From NCBI GenBank assembly GCA_910587045.1, contig CAJULG010000002.1:229661-293660 (forward strand): DNA of 64,000 nucleotides, written 5' to 3'. The notes beneath the pieces are model-generated. The model had not been told where the DNA came from. It saw only the letters and a program-made list of their open reading frames with translations, and ran no database searches. Shown here piece by piece: positions 17,893 through 26,370 of this stretch. Origin of the DNA: an uncultured Lachnospiraceae bacterium. GTDB lineage: Bacteria; Bacillota; Clostridia; Lachnospirales; Lachnospiraceae. Both the position numbers and the translations under genes were made by a program. How positions within the stretch are numbered: position 1 is the stretch's first letter; each line of letters starts with the position of its first letter.

Positions 17893-18921
17893 ATGGATAT
17901 TCGGTCATTAACCTATGAAGAATTAGAGTCTTATATGGTCAATCAGGGGTTTCCGCGGTTTCGTGCCGGACAGATCTATCAATGGATGCATCAGAAGCTG
18001 GTTCGGACACCGGAGGAGATGCGGAATCTTCCAAAGGAATTGCGGGAACTGCTCAGGAAGGACTGGATCGGGGTAGAGGAGGAGGCACGTCTGACCTCCC
18101 GCAAGGATGGAACGAATAAATTCCTGTTCCGCTTATGGGACGGGAATCTGATCGAAAGTGTCTGGATGCCTTACAGACATGGAAATTCCGTATGCATTTC
18201 CTCTCAGGTAGGCTGTCGTATGGGCTGCCGTTTCTGTGCATCAACGATGGATGGGATGGTCCGGAACCTGACAGCGTCCGAAATGCTGGATCAGGTATAT
18301 GCCATGCAGTATCTGATGAGAGAACGGATATCCAATATTGTGGTAATGGGTTCCGGGGAGCCATTGGATAATTATGACAATCTGCTCCGTTTTCTTCATC
18401 TGATCACAGCAGAAAAGGGTCTGCATATCAGTCAGCGGAATATTACAGTATCCAGTTGCGGACTGGTACCGGAAATCCGCCGGCTGGCAGAAGAGGGGCT
18501 GCAGATTACCTTTGCCCTTTCCCTTCATGCGGTAACGGATTCGGAACGACAGGAATTGATGCCTATTGCAAAACGCTATTCCTTACAGGAGGTCATGGAG
18601 GCCTGTCAGTATTATTTTGAGCGGACCGGACGGAGAGTGACGTATGAATACAGTCTGGTAAAGGGAGTCAATGATTCTAAGGAGCAGGCGGAGCGTCTGT
18701 GTCATCTGTTGAAAAACAGGGGAACCTGTCATGTCAATCTGATCCCGGTCAATCCGATCAAAGAGCGGGATTTTAAACGTGCAGATGATAAATCCGTACA
18801 AAATTTCAAATATATACTTGAAAATAATCTGATAAATGTTACTATAAGAAGAGGTATGGGTAGCGATATTGATGCTGCCTGTGGCCAGTTAAGGAGAAAT
18901 TATATCCAGAAATACAAATAG
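17893..18921 (+). CDS. rlmN: 23S rRNA (adenine-2503-C2)-methyltransferase (dual-specificity, radical SAM)
   Basis: This 342-residue radical SAM enzyme methylates A2503 of 23S rRNA and, in studied species, A37 of some tRNAs. The [4Fe-4S] motif CRMGCRFCAST is seen at about 111-121, followed by GSGEPLDNYDN and a C-terminal GSDIDAACGQL segment with the second catalytic Cys. It follows rsmB by 3 bp. Its stop codon abuts the ribosome binding site of prpC. Confidence 0.96.
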   Translation: MDIRSLTYEELESYMVNQGFPRFRAGQIYQWMHQKLVRTPEEMRNLPKELRELLRKDWIGVEEEARLTSRKDGTNKFLFRLWDGNLIESVWMPYRHGNSVCISSQVGCRMGCRFCASTMDGMVRNLTASEMLDQVYAMQYLMRERISNIVVMGSGEPLDNYDNLLRFLHLITAEKGLHISQRNITVSSCGLVPEIRRLAEEGLQITFALSLHAVTDSERQELMPIAKRYSLQEVMEACQYYFERTGRRVTYEYSLVKGVNDSKEQAERLCHLLKNRGTCHVNLIPVNPIKERDFKRADDKSVQNFKYILENNLINVTIRRGMGSDIDAACGQLRRNYIQKYK

Positions 18922-18934
18922 GAGGAAGCTGATT

Positions 18935-19657
18935 TTGTTATCATTTGGAAAAACAGATATTGGGAAAAAGCGGAGTATGAATCAGGATAATCTGTTCTTT
19001 AGCGATGAGGCGGTGGGTTGTCTGCCGAATCTCTACATCGTTGCCGATGGTATGGGCGGCCATAAGGCCGGTGATTATGCCTCCTCTTATGCAGTGTATC
19101 GGTTTATTGAGTTTGTGAAGCGAAGCGAGGATGCAAATCCTATTACGGTCATGAAGAAAGGAATCCATGCTGTAAATGAAGGCATTCTGACAGCTTCAAA
19201 GGAACGGGAGGAACTGAGCGGGATGGGAACCACATTTGTCTGTGCAGTGGTTTCAGATAATCGTCTGTATGTGGCCAATATTGGTGACAGCCGGCTGTAT
19301 CTGCTGGATAAGGACAGTATCCGGCAAATCACCCTGGATCACTCTTTAGTAGAAGAATTGATCCGGACCGGTCAGCTGGATCCGCTGAAGGTTCGTAACC
19401 ATCCGGAAAAGAATATTATTACCAGGGCGTTAGGCGTCAATGATGAAGCAGTTCCTGATTTCTTTGAAGTAGAATTACGCATGGATGAACGGATTCTAAT
19501 GTGTTCAGATGGATTATCTAATATGGTAGAGGATGATGAGCTCCTGAATATCGTTATGAAGAATGAAAAACCAAACGCTGCAGTAGAATGTCTGATCGAA
19601 CGGGCGAATTATTATGGCGGTAAAGATAATATAGCGGCCCTTGTGGTGGCACAGTAA
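18935..19657 (+). CDS. prpC: PP2C-type Ser/Thr protein phosphatase
   Basis: This 240-residue PPM-family phosphatase normally reverses PrkC phosphorylation. Metal-binding motifs are visible: KRSMNQDN, VADGMGGHKAGDYAS, GDSRLYL and the late GGKDNIAALVV. The start is TTG at 18935, supported by AGGAGG nine bases upstream. The next in-frame ATG would remove the conserved TDIGKKRSMNQDN region. The gene lies immediately upstream of the cognate kinase, the classic stp-pknB arrangement. Confidence 0.95.
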   Translation: MLSFGKTDIGKKRSMNQDNLFFSDEAVGCLPNLYIVADGMGGHKAGDYASSYAVYRFIEFVKRSEDANPITVMKKGIHAVNEGILTASKEREELSGMGTTFVCAVVSDNRLYVANIGDSRLYLLDKDSIRQITLDHSLVEELIRTGQLDPLKVRNHPEKNIITRALGVNDEAVPDFFEVELRMDERILMCSDGLSNMVEDDELLNIVMKNEKPNAAVECLIERANYYGGKDNIAALVVAQ

Positions 19658-19673
19658 ATTGAGAGGTGTAAAG

Positions 19674-21917
19674 ATGTTAAAACCAGGAATGATGTTAGGC
19701 GATAGATATGAGATTATTGAGCTTGTTGGCTCCGGCGGTATGTCGGATGTCCATAAAGCAAAGGATCATAAGCTGAATCGCTATGTAGCCGTTAAAATCT
19801 TGAAGAATGAGTTTAGTGATGACCGGAATTTTGTATCCAAGTTCCGGGTAGAAGCACAATCTGCTGCAGGACTTGCCCATCCGAATATCGTGAATGTATA
19901 TGATGTCGGGGAGGATGACGGTATCTATTATATCGTTATGGAATTTGTAGAGGGAATTACCCTGAAGGAATATATTATGAACAATGGCAGGCTGTCGGCA
20001 GAGCAGGCACTGGATTTTTCTCTGCAGATCGCTTCCGGTATTGAGGTGGCACATCAGAATCATACGATTCACCGGGATATTAAGCCACAGAACATTATCG
20101 TGTCAAGAAACGGTACGTTAAAGGTGACGGATTTTGGAATCGCACGCGCAGCAACCTCCAATACAGTGGCCTCCAATGCCATGGGAAGTGTTCATTATGT
20201 CTCTCCAGAGCAGGCCAGAGGCGGTTATAGCGATGAAAAAAGTGATATTTATTCTCTGGGTATTACCATGTATGAGATGGTAACCGGACGTGTACCATTC
20301 GAGGGAGATAATAATGTTACGGTTGCCCTGATGCATATTCAGGGTGAGATGATCCCGCCGAGGGAGTATTATCCAGATATTCCGGCCAGCTTTGAGAAGG
20401 TGATCCTGAAGTGTACCCAGAAGAAACCGGAGCGGAGGTATCTGACTGCCAGCGCATTGATCGCAGATCTGCGGAGGGTGGCAACCAATCCGAATGGTGA
20501 TTTTGTGGTATTGGGAGGAAATACAGCAGTCAATGCTCCGACTGTCATGATGTCAGAAGCAGAACTGAATACGATCAAGGAATCGGCTGCCCAGCGCAGC
20601 TATGAGGAGGAGCCGGAGGATCCTTATATGGATGATTATGAGGAGGAACCGGCACCGGAGCGATCTGCTGCTTCTGCAGGAACCACAGAACGGGAACGCA
20701 GAGCAGCGGCATCTGCCGCAGCCGGAAGAAAAGCTTCCTTCCGGCCGGAACCGGCTTCAACTATGGATGATGATTTTGATCCGGACGATGATGATTATAA
20801 TTATGACTATGATGATGAGGAAGAAGAGGAGGAAGAGATTTCGGATGACATTGATGACGATGTAGATCCGAAGCTTCAGAAGATCGTAATGATCGGTGGT
20901 ATTATCGCGGCGGTCATTATTGCGATGTTTATCATGCTCTTTGTAGGAAAAGCAGCCGGATGGTTTAAGTTTGGAAATGGAACCACCAAGGATACAGAGG
21001 AAGAGAATCAGTCTATAGAGATGACAGTAAGTGTAGTCGGCCTGAAGATCGAGGAAGCAGAGAAGGCTTTAATGAGTGCAGATATCCCGTATGAGGTTGA
21101 GCATGTGAACGATGATGCCATTGCCACAGATATCGTAATCTCCCAGAGTTATGAAAAGGGTGCTATGATCCCGGCTGGAACCAAGGTAAAAATCACAGTC
21201 AGCTCCGGTAAGGAAGAGATTGATGTACCGAATGTGGTCGGTTACGAGGTCACTCAGGCGGAAACGATATTAGAGGATGATTACGGATTCCATGTTACCC
21301 ACGGTTATGAATACAGTGATGAAGTGGAAAAGGACCGGGTGATCAGTCAGGATCCGGTGTCCACTCAGAAGGTGGCAAAGGGATCTACAATCAAAATCAT
21401 TGTCAGTAACGGTCCGGAGATCAAGGAAACAGAGGTGCCGGATCTAAGAGGAAAGACCCAGCAGGAGGCGGAGGCCATGCTGACGAATGCGAAGCTGAAG
21501 CTGGGAGGAACGTCAGAAGAATACAGTGCTACTGTGCCGGCTGGTCAGGTAATTACCCAGAGTACCAGCTATGGAACGAAGGTGACAGAGGGTTCCTCCG
21601 TTGATATTACGATCAGTAAGGGACCGGAGCCGACCTCCGAAACGCCGAAGACCTATTCTGCCAACTTCAGTGGAAGCATTACAGTTACCGCTGATTCAAC
21701 CAACAGTTATAATGTCCAGGTAAATTATGTGGTAGGTGACACGATTAAGCTGATCACAAGCGGTACACTGTCTGCCTCCAGTCCGATTAATATTCCTGCG
21801 GGCAGTAATGTATCCGGCCTGTCTGCTCAGGGAGCGTTACAGGTATTGTACAACGGTTCTACTGTGAAGCCGGAGGATGTCAATCAGTCTATTAATGTGG
21901 AAGTAGCGGAAGAATAG
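19674..21917 (+). CDS. prkC: PASTA-domain Ser/Thr protein kinase
   Basis: The start at 19674 (747 residues) is chosen over the frame opening at 19641 because of its AGAGGTG ribosome binding site. The cytoplasmic Hanks-type kinase (about 9-270) has an invariant Lys (VAVKILK) and HRD at 133-135, followed by KPQN and DFG. A juxtamembrane linker follows that is extremely rich in Asp/Glu (about 363-400). Then come one membrane helix (about 404-425), three extracellular PASTA repeats (about 448-652) that in the family bind muropeptides, and a non-PASTA beta-rich C-terminal domain. It signals cell-wall state and is paired with prpC. The domain count is by eye. Confidence 0.95.
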   Translation: MLKPGMMLGDRYEIIELVGSGGMSDVHKAKDHKLNRYVAVKILKNEFSDDRNFVSKFRVEAQSAAGLAHPNIVNVYDVGEDDGIYYIVMEFVEGITLKEYIMNNGRLSAEQALDFSLQIASGIEVAHQNHTIHRDIKPQNIIVSRNGTLKVTDFGIARAATSNTVASNAMGSVHYVSPEQARGGYSDEKSDIYSLGITMYEMVTGRVPFEGDNNVTVALMHIQGEMIPPREYYPDIPASFEKVILKCTQKKPERRYLTASALIADLRRVATNPNGDFVVLGGNTAVNAPTVMMSEAELNTIKESAAQRSYEEEPEDPYMDDYEEEPAPERSAASAGTTERERRAAASAAAGRKASFRPEPASTMDDDFDPDDDDYNYDYDDEEEEEEEISDDIDDDVDPKLQKIVMIGGIIAAVIIAMFIMLFVGKAAGWFKFGNGTTKDTEEENQSIEMTVSVVGLKIEEAEKALMSADIPYEVEHVNDDAIATDIVISQSYEKGAMIPAGTKVKITVSSGKEEIDVPNVVGYEVTQAETILEDDYGFHVTHGYEYSDEVEKDRVISQDPVSTQKVAKGSTIKIIVSNGPEIKETEVPDLRGKTQQEAEAMLTNAKLKLGGTSEEYSATVPAGQVITQSTSYGTKVTEGSSVDITISKGPEPTSETPKTYSANFSGSITVTADSTNSYNVQVNYVVGDTIKLITSGTLSASSPINIPAGSNVSGLSAQGALQVLYNGSTVKPEDVNQSINVEVAEE

Positions 21918-21920
21918 CCG

Positions 21921-22802
21921 ATGGTACAGGGAACGATCATAAAAGGAATCGGCGGTTTCTATTATGTAGATATACCAGAACAGGGAATCTATGAATGTAA
22001 GGCAAAGGGGATATTCCGGAACCGGAAGCAAAAGCCCCTGCCCGGGGACAGGGTCACCATTGATATACTGGATGAAGATAAGAGGCTGGGCAATATTACA
22101 CAGATCGCAGAGCGGATCAATGAATTGATCCGGCCGGCAGTGGCAAATGTGGATCAGGTGCTGATCGAATTTGCCGCTGCAAAGCCGGATCCGAACCTTA
22201 ACCTGCTGGACCGGTTCTTATTACTGATGAGCCGTCAGCAGGTTAATACTGTTCTGTGCTTTAACAAGGTAGATCTTGCAGGATCATCGACACTGGAATA
22301 TCTGACCGGGGTATATGAAAAAAGCGGGATACCGCTGGTATTCATCAGTACCTATACCGGTGCCGGCATGGAGCAGATCCGGGCATTGATCGCGGGAAAG
22401 ACGACAGTATTTGCAGGCCCTTCCGGAGTGGGAAAATCTTCCCTGCTGAATGCACTGCTGCCGGAGGCAAATGCGAAGACCGGCGATATCAGTGAAAAGA
22501 TCGAGCGGGGCAGACACACTACAAGACATTCAGAGCTGTTAAAGACCGAAGAGGGTACGTATCTGATCGATACGCCGGGATTCAGTACCTTATATCTGGA
22601 TTCCTTTGAAAAGGAGGAGTTACAGTATCATTTTGCTGAGTTCCAGCCTTATATGGGAAACTGCAGATTCCTGGGGTGCTCCCATACGCATGAGCCGGAC
22701 TGCAGGGTAAAGCAGGCGGTAGAGGCTGGTAAGATCAGTCCGGTCCGTTACAGACACTATGTAGAATTTTATGAAGAAATAAAGAATACAAGGAGTTGGT
22801 AG
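21921..22802 (+). CDS. rsgA: ribosome small-subunit-dependent GTPase A
   Basis: This 293-residue circularly permuted GTPase acts late in 30S maturation. It has an N-terminal OB fold, then G4 (FNKVDL) before G1 (GPSGVGKSSLLN), G3 (DTPGF) and a C-terminal zinc-binding motif (CRFLGCSHTHEPDC). It follows prkC by 3 bp. RsgA homologs are known PrkC-type kinase substrates in Bacillus, which fits this neighbourhood. Confidence 0.96.
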   Translation: MVQGTIIKGIGGFYYVDIPEQGIYECKAKGIFRNRKQKPLPGDRVTIDILDEDKRLGNITQIAERINELIRPAVANVDQVLIEFAAAKPDPNLNLLDRFLLLMSRQQVNTVLCFNKVDLAGSSTLEYLTGVYEKSGIPLVFISTYTGAGMEQIRALIAGKTTVFAGPSGVGKSSLLNALLPEANAKTGDISEKIERGRHTTRHSELLKTEEGTYLIDTPGFSTLYLDSFEKEELQYHFAEFQPYMGNCRFLGCSHTHEPDCRVKQAVEAGKISPVRYRHYVEFYEEIKNTRSW

Positions 22803-22803
22803 C

Positions 22804-23454
22804 ATGAAATTATCACCATCCGTATTATCAGCGGATTTTACAAAGCTAGGAGAACAGATCCAGTTGCTGGAGACGGCAGGAGTGGATTATATTCATCTGG
22901 ATATCATGGACGGACAGTTTGTGCCGAATATTTCTTTTGGTATACCTGTTATTGAGGCGATCCGTAAGGTTACGGATATTCCGCTGGATGTGCATCTGAT
23001 GATCGAGGAGCCGATCCGCTATCTGCAGGAATTCAAGGATGCAGGTGCAGATATCCTCACTGTTCATGTAGAGGCCTGTACTCATCTGCATCGTACCATC
23101 AGCCGGATCCGGGAAATGGATATGAAGGCGGGGGTTGCTTTGAATCCCACTTCTTCGGTCAATGTGCTGAATTATATTTTTGATGATATTGATCTGGCAC
23201 TGATCATGAGTGTAGACCCTGGATTTGCCGGACAGGCATTTATACCGGCCATGCTGGATAAGGTAAAGCGGATCCGTAAGATTGCGGACGATAAAGGATT
23301 GAAGAATCTGGATATTGAAGTGGACGGAGGGGTTACTCTGAATAATGTAGCGGCAGTTGTGGATGCCGGTGCGAATGTTATTGTGGCAGGCTCTGCGATC
23401 TTCCAGGGAGATGCCGAGGCAAATATCAAGGAATTCCGCAAGCGGATCAGTTAA
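22804..23454 (+). CDS. rpe: ribulose-phosphate 3-epimerase
   Basis: This 216-residue TIM-barrel enzyme interconverts ribulose-5-P and xylulose-5-P in the pentose phosphate pathway. SPSVLSADF at the N-terminus, HLDIMDGQFVPNISFG with the metal ligands, MSVDPGFAGQ and DGGVTLNN are all characteristic. It starts one base after the rsgA stop. Confidence 0.97.
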   Translation: MKLSPSVLSADFTKLGEQIQLLETAGVDYIHLDIMDGQFVPNISFGIPVIEAIRKVTDIPLDVHLMIEEPIRYLQEFKDAGADILTVHVEACTHLHRTISRIREMDMKAGVALNPTSSVNVLNYIFDDIDLALIMSVDPGFAGQAFIPAMLDKVKRIRKIADDKGLKNLDIEVDGGVTLNNVAAVVDAGANVIVAGSAIFQGDAEANIKEFRKRIS

Positions 23455-23468
23455 GACAGTGGAAGTAG

Positions 23469-24167
23469 ATGAGAATGAGGAAGGAAAATCATAAATATAA
23501 CAGAATAAAGCGTTGTTTGATCATAGCAGGAGGCGAATTAAATCAGGAATTTGCCTCCTGTTATATCCGGGAGCATTATCCGGATGGCAGACCGGAACTG
23601 ATGATCGTGGCGGATCGTGGTCTGCAGTGGGCGGAAGAGATGAATCTGAGACCGGATATCATATTGGGGGATTATGATTCCGTACCACCGGAAAGACTGG
23701 AGAAGTACCAGGGTGACAGACAGATCATCAATATGCAGTATCCTGCGGAGAAGGATTATACCGATTCCCATCTTGCAGTGATCACTGCAATGGAGCAGGA
23801 GGCAACGGAGATCTGTATCCTGGGAGCAACCGGAAGTCGTATGGATCATATGCTGGCGAATCTGGGACTGCTGTACCTGTGTCTGCAGGCCGGCATACCT
23901 GCAGAGCTGGTCAATGCAACCAACCGGATCCGTCTGATCCGGGATACTGTTACACTGCGGAAGGATACCCAGTTTGGAACCTATGTATCCTTGCTGCCTT
24001 ATACGGAACGGGTGACAGGGATTACCCTGACGGGCTTTCAATATCCGTTGCAGGATGCAGAGCTTTCTCTTGGTCTCAGCCGGGGCGTCAGTAATGAGAT
24101 CGCAGCAGAAACTGCAACGATACAGATCCGGTCAGGGGCTTTGCTCGTAATAGAAAGCAGAGATTAA
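23469..24167 (+). CDS. thiN: thiamine pyrophosphokinase
   Basis: This 232-residue protein makes thiamine diphosphate from thiamine and ATP. The signatures ADRGLQWA, ILGDYDS and KDYTDSHLAV, and the late GATGSRMDHML, identify the family. It follows rpe by 14 bp, a common order in Clostridia. The exact start is uncertain, since two nearby in-frame ATGs exist (23469, 23475). Confidence 0.93.
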   Translation: MRMRKENHKYNRIKRCLIIAGGELNQEFASCYIREHYPDGRPELMIVADRGLQWAEEMNLRPDIILGDYDSVPPERLEKYQGDRQIINMQYPAEKDYTDSHLAVITAMEQEATEICILGATGSRMDHMLANLGLLYLCLQAGIPAELVNATNRIRLIRDTVTLRKDTQFGTYVSLLPYTERVTGITLTGFQYPLQDAELSLGLSRGVSNEIAAETATIQIRSGALLVIESRD

Positions 24168-24170
24168 AAA

Positions 24171-24198
24171 TAAGCATTCAGCCGACCCTGAATGCTTA
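24171..24198 (-). terminator. 11-bp hairpin after thiN, with T-tract on the minus strand
   Basis: TAAGCATTCAG (24171-24181) pairs perfectly with CTGAATGCTTA (24188-24198). A T-tract follows only when read on the minus strand (TTTTTAAT). On the plus strand the stem is preceded by A residues and followed by ACTATGAG. It may act as a weak or bidirectional stop after the long rsmB-thiN run. The next 139 bp before rlmH are AT-rich with no clear promoter. Confidence 0.5.
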
Positions 24199-24337
24199 TA
24201 CTATGAGAAGAGAGAAAACATGAAAATGTTACTATCAATTTCCTATAACTGAATTATATAAGTAAAATATGAACAAATTATGAATGCGAAAAAAACATTA
24301 TGTGAAAGATGAGTGAAAATTTACCTAATTTTGCCTT

Positions 24338-24805
24338 ATGAAGATCAGAATTATATGTGTTGGAAAAGTGAAGGAGGCGTTTTACCGGAATCGTATCCGG
24401 GAATACAGTGCGTTGATCCAAAAAAGATGTCCGTTTGAGATAATAGAGGTAGCAGACGAACGGACTGCAGAGCATATGAGTGAGACTGAGGTACGAAATG
24501 TTCTGAAAACGGAGGGAGAACGTCTCTTAAATTATCTGAAGCCGGACGGGGAAGAACTGGTAACAGCTCTTTGTATTGATGGTGAGACTCATACGACCGG
24601 AGAATGGATAAAGGGCCTGGAGAGTCAGATGAAGCAGAAGGATATCCGGCAGTTCACCTTTATCATTGGCGGTTCTCTGGGACTCGCAGAGGCGGTGATC
24701 CGTCGGGCGGACCGGAAGCTGAGTTTTTCGAACCTGACCTTTCCCCATCAGTTGATGCGCGTTATGCTGACAGAGCAGCTTGCAGCACTTGCAGGAAAGC
24801 TGTAG
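24338..24805 (+). CDS. rlmH: RlmH-like 23S rRNA pseudouridine-1915 N3-methyltransferase, C-terminal tail missing
   Basis: This 155-residue SPOUT methyltransferase has the normal core: MKIRIICVGKVKEAFY, the SAM-knot motif IIGGSLGL, and LSFSNLTFPHQLMRV. RlmH normally ends with a tail such as QLYRAY...PYHK, which forms part of the active site at the dimer interface. Here it ends TEQLAALAGKL followed by TAG, so that tail is absent. I do not see a tail in any of the three downstream frames, so a single-base error would not obviously restore it. There is also no recognisable ribosome binding site in the 20 bases before the ATG. A minus-strand paralog carrying the tail converges on it 35 bp away. 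It could be a decaying gene or half of a heterodimer. Confidence 0.85.
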   Translation: MKIRIICVGKVKEAFYRNRIREYSALIQKRCPFEIIEVADERTAEHMSETEVRNVLKTEGERLLNYLKPDGEELVTALCIDGETHTTGEWIKGLESQMKQKDIRQFTFIIGGSLGLAEAVIRRADRKLSFSNLTFPHQLMRVMLTEQLAALAGKL

Positions 24806-24840
24806 CAGATATCAGCTCCGATGGAACATCCGGACAATTA

Positions 24841-25272
24841 TTATTTGTGGTAAGGCTGATGATTCAGTATTCGATAAGAGCGGTAGAGCTGTTCCTGTAA
24901 GACGACGCCGGTCAGACCAGTGGAAATATCCATGGAGGAAAGCGATAGAATCGGCACATAGATAGTATCACTGCTATTGTCGGGAAGCGGATAGCCGATC
25001 CAAAAGCATACAGTGGAAATCCCATGAATCCCGATCTCGTTTATGTGTACTGCTAGTTCCTCCGAGGAGAAAGTCTTTTTGCCGGGCTGGATCAGGATAT
25101 TGATCCGGTGTGTGGAGTCTTTTTGTGCAGACAGGAGAGCAGAGAGGTCATCTGCCGGTTTACAGAAATGTTCGATCTTACAGTATGCGGATAACCGTTT
25201 CTGATATTCCTTCATGGCGGCAGCATCGTTCGGGTTCAGTTTTTTAATATTGAGGTAAATGGAGTAATTCAT
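24841..25272 (-). CDS. divergent RlmH-like protein with intact C-terminal tail
   Basis: This 143-residue protein starts at ATG 25272, with AAGGAG five bases upstream; a GTG at 25278 is too close to that site. The resemblance to RlmH is clear at EYQKRLSAYCKIE, at ILIQPGKKTFSSEEL and at the very C-terminus EQLYRSYRILNHQPYHK. The SAM-knot GGSLG is replaced by IGYPLPD, and FPHQLMR is replaced by ISTGLTG. By family knowledge it should not bind SAM in the usual way. It converges on the tail-less RlmH at 24338-24805. The two proteins together carry one full set of motifs. Function is unknown; a pseudoenzyme partner is my inference. Confidence 0.75.
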   Translation of the reverse strand: MNYSIYLNIKKLNPNDAAAMKEYQKRLSAYCKIEHFCKPADDLSALLSAQKDSTHRINILIQPGKKTFSSEELAVHINEIGIHGISTVCFWIGYPLPDNSSDTIYVPILSLSSMDISTGLTGVVLQEQLYRSYRILNHQPYHK

Positions 25273-25318
25273 CTGCACTCCTTGAAGTATAGAAAACAGG
25301 ATAATAAATCATAAAAAA

Positions 25319-25390
25319 TGCACCAGATAGGAATCGAACCTACGCACCTGGCTCCGGAGGCCAGTGCTCTATCCACTGAGCTACTGGTGC
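25319..25390 (-). tRNA. tRNA-Arg (anticodon CCG)
   Basis: This is a complete 72-nt cloverleaf on the minus strand. The acceptor stem is GCACCAG/CTGGTGC, the D-stem is GCTC/GAGC, and the anticodon stem is CTGGC/GCCAG with loop CTCCGGA (anticodon CCG, reading CGG). The T-loop is TTCGATT and the discriminator base is A. The CCA end is not encoded. A run of six T follows directly on the minus strand and may serve as terminator. Confidence 0.95.
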
Positions 25391-25400
25391 ATCAGTTGGT

Positions 25401-25430
25401 ATTATAACGCAAAACTTCGGAAAGTGCAAA
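25401..25430 (-). promoter_or_regulatory. promoter for tRNA-Arg
   Basis: On the minus strand a perfect TATAAT (25401-25406) lies 10 bp before the tRNA. TTTGCA (25425-25430) is 18 bp upstream as -35. Confidence 0.55.
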
Positions 25431-25436
25431 CACTTA

Positions 25437-25465
25437 TTGATTTTTATTTTCCGGTTTGTTAAAAT
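25437..25465 (+). promoter_or_regulatory. promoter for the hypothetical membrane protein
   Basis: TTGATT (25437-25442) and TAAAAT (25460-25465) are 17 bp apart, and TG one base before the -10 makes it an extended -10. It is divergent from the tRNA promoter. Confidence 0.55.
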
Positions 25466-25515
25466 ATTTGTGTTGCAACAGGAAAAAACCTTGAATTACC
25501 TAAAGGAGCAAAGAG

Positions 25516-26244
25516 ATGCAGAATAACATTTGGAGAAAATGGAATCGACAATTTGACAAGCTGCATTTTAAGGATACGGAGATAAAGACCAGCGGAGATA
25601 CGATTTATATTAATCCGGCCATGAAGCTGTTGGCGGGCTGGGGCGTATTTATCCTTTTATTAATATTATTTCTGTTGATCGGAAAGCCATTTGCAAAAAA
25701 GGAGAATGTACCGGCCCCGGATGGAGGGGATACGAAGATAAGTGATCTGGGATATACGCCCTTTGAACGGAATGCATATCCGGAGGTCAATTCCTTTGTG
25801 GAGAATTATCTGAATGCGTTGACCAATGCAGATATTAATATGCTAAGCACTATGGTAGTGGATCCGAATCAGTTTGATGCTGCGACCCTGGAGAGGCGCA
25901 GAGAGCAGACCTTAAGCTATTCGAACGCTGAATGTTATACCAAACCCGGTCTGACGGAAGGATCTTATATTGTCTATGCGGTGGTGAATACACAGATCGC
26001 AGAGGTGCAGGTACAGCCACTCAGTATGCATCGGTTTTATCTGATCCCGAATGAATATGGCGGATATGTACAGGATAATACCACAGGAACCAATACAGAG
26101 CTTGCCGATTATATCAGTCAGATCGATCAGGATCCGGATGTGGCAGAGCTGTATACCCGTGTAGAGCAGAATAATCGTGAGTCAGCGAAGAATGATGAAG
26201 CATTACGGGCATTCTATGAAAAGATCGGTGCCACGGTGGAATAA
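25516..26244 (+). CDS. conserved hypothetical single-pass membrane protein
   Basis: I do not recognise a named family for this 242-residue protein. A cytoplasmic N-terminus (about 1-36) is followed by one membrane helix (about 39-58, GWGVFILLLILFLLIG), a charged linker and a soluble extracellular domain (about 85-235). The domain begins FVENYLNALTNADINMLSTMV, a pattern like NTF2/SnoaL-type accessory domains of membrane proteins. AAGGAG precedes the ATG. It has its own promoter and a strong downstream hairpin, so it is probably monocistronic. Confidence 0.8.
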   Translation: MQNNIWRKWNRQFDKLHFKDTEIKTSGDTIYINPAMKLLAGWGVFILLLILFLLIGKPFAKKENVPAPDGGDTKISDLGYTPFERNAYPEVNSFVENYLNALTNADINMLSTMVVDPNQFDAATLERRREQTLSYSNAECYTKPGLTEGSYIVYAVVNTQIAEVQVQPLSMHRFYLIPNEYGGYVQDNTTGTNTELADYISQIDQDPDVAELYTRVEQNNRESAKNDEALRAFYEKIGATVE

Positions 26245-26291
26245 ACGATCGTTCAGACAGTCGGAAAGACTCTGAGAGAAGGAACGGGCAG

Positions 26292-26321
26292 AAATACCCC
26301 GCAGGTTGCTGCGGGGTATTT
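26292..26321 (+). terminator. 13-bp terminator hairpin
   Basis: AAATACCCCGCAG (26292-26304) pairs perfectly with CTGCGGGGTATTT (26309-26321) around GTTG. The GC-rich stem and A/T flanks fit an intrinsic terminator, although the T-tract is short. Confidence 0.8.
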
Positions 26322-26370
26322 CGATAAACCGGAAGCGCAGCAGGATAACGCAGGACAGAGAGGAGCCGCC

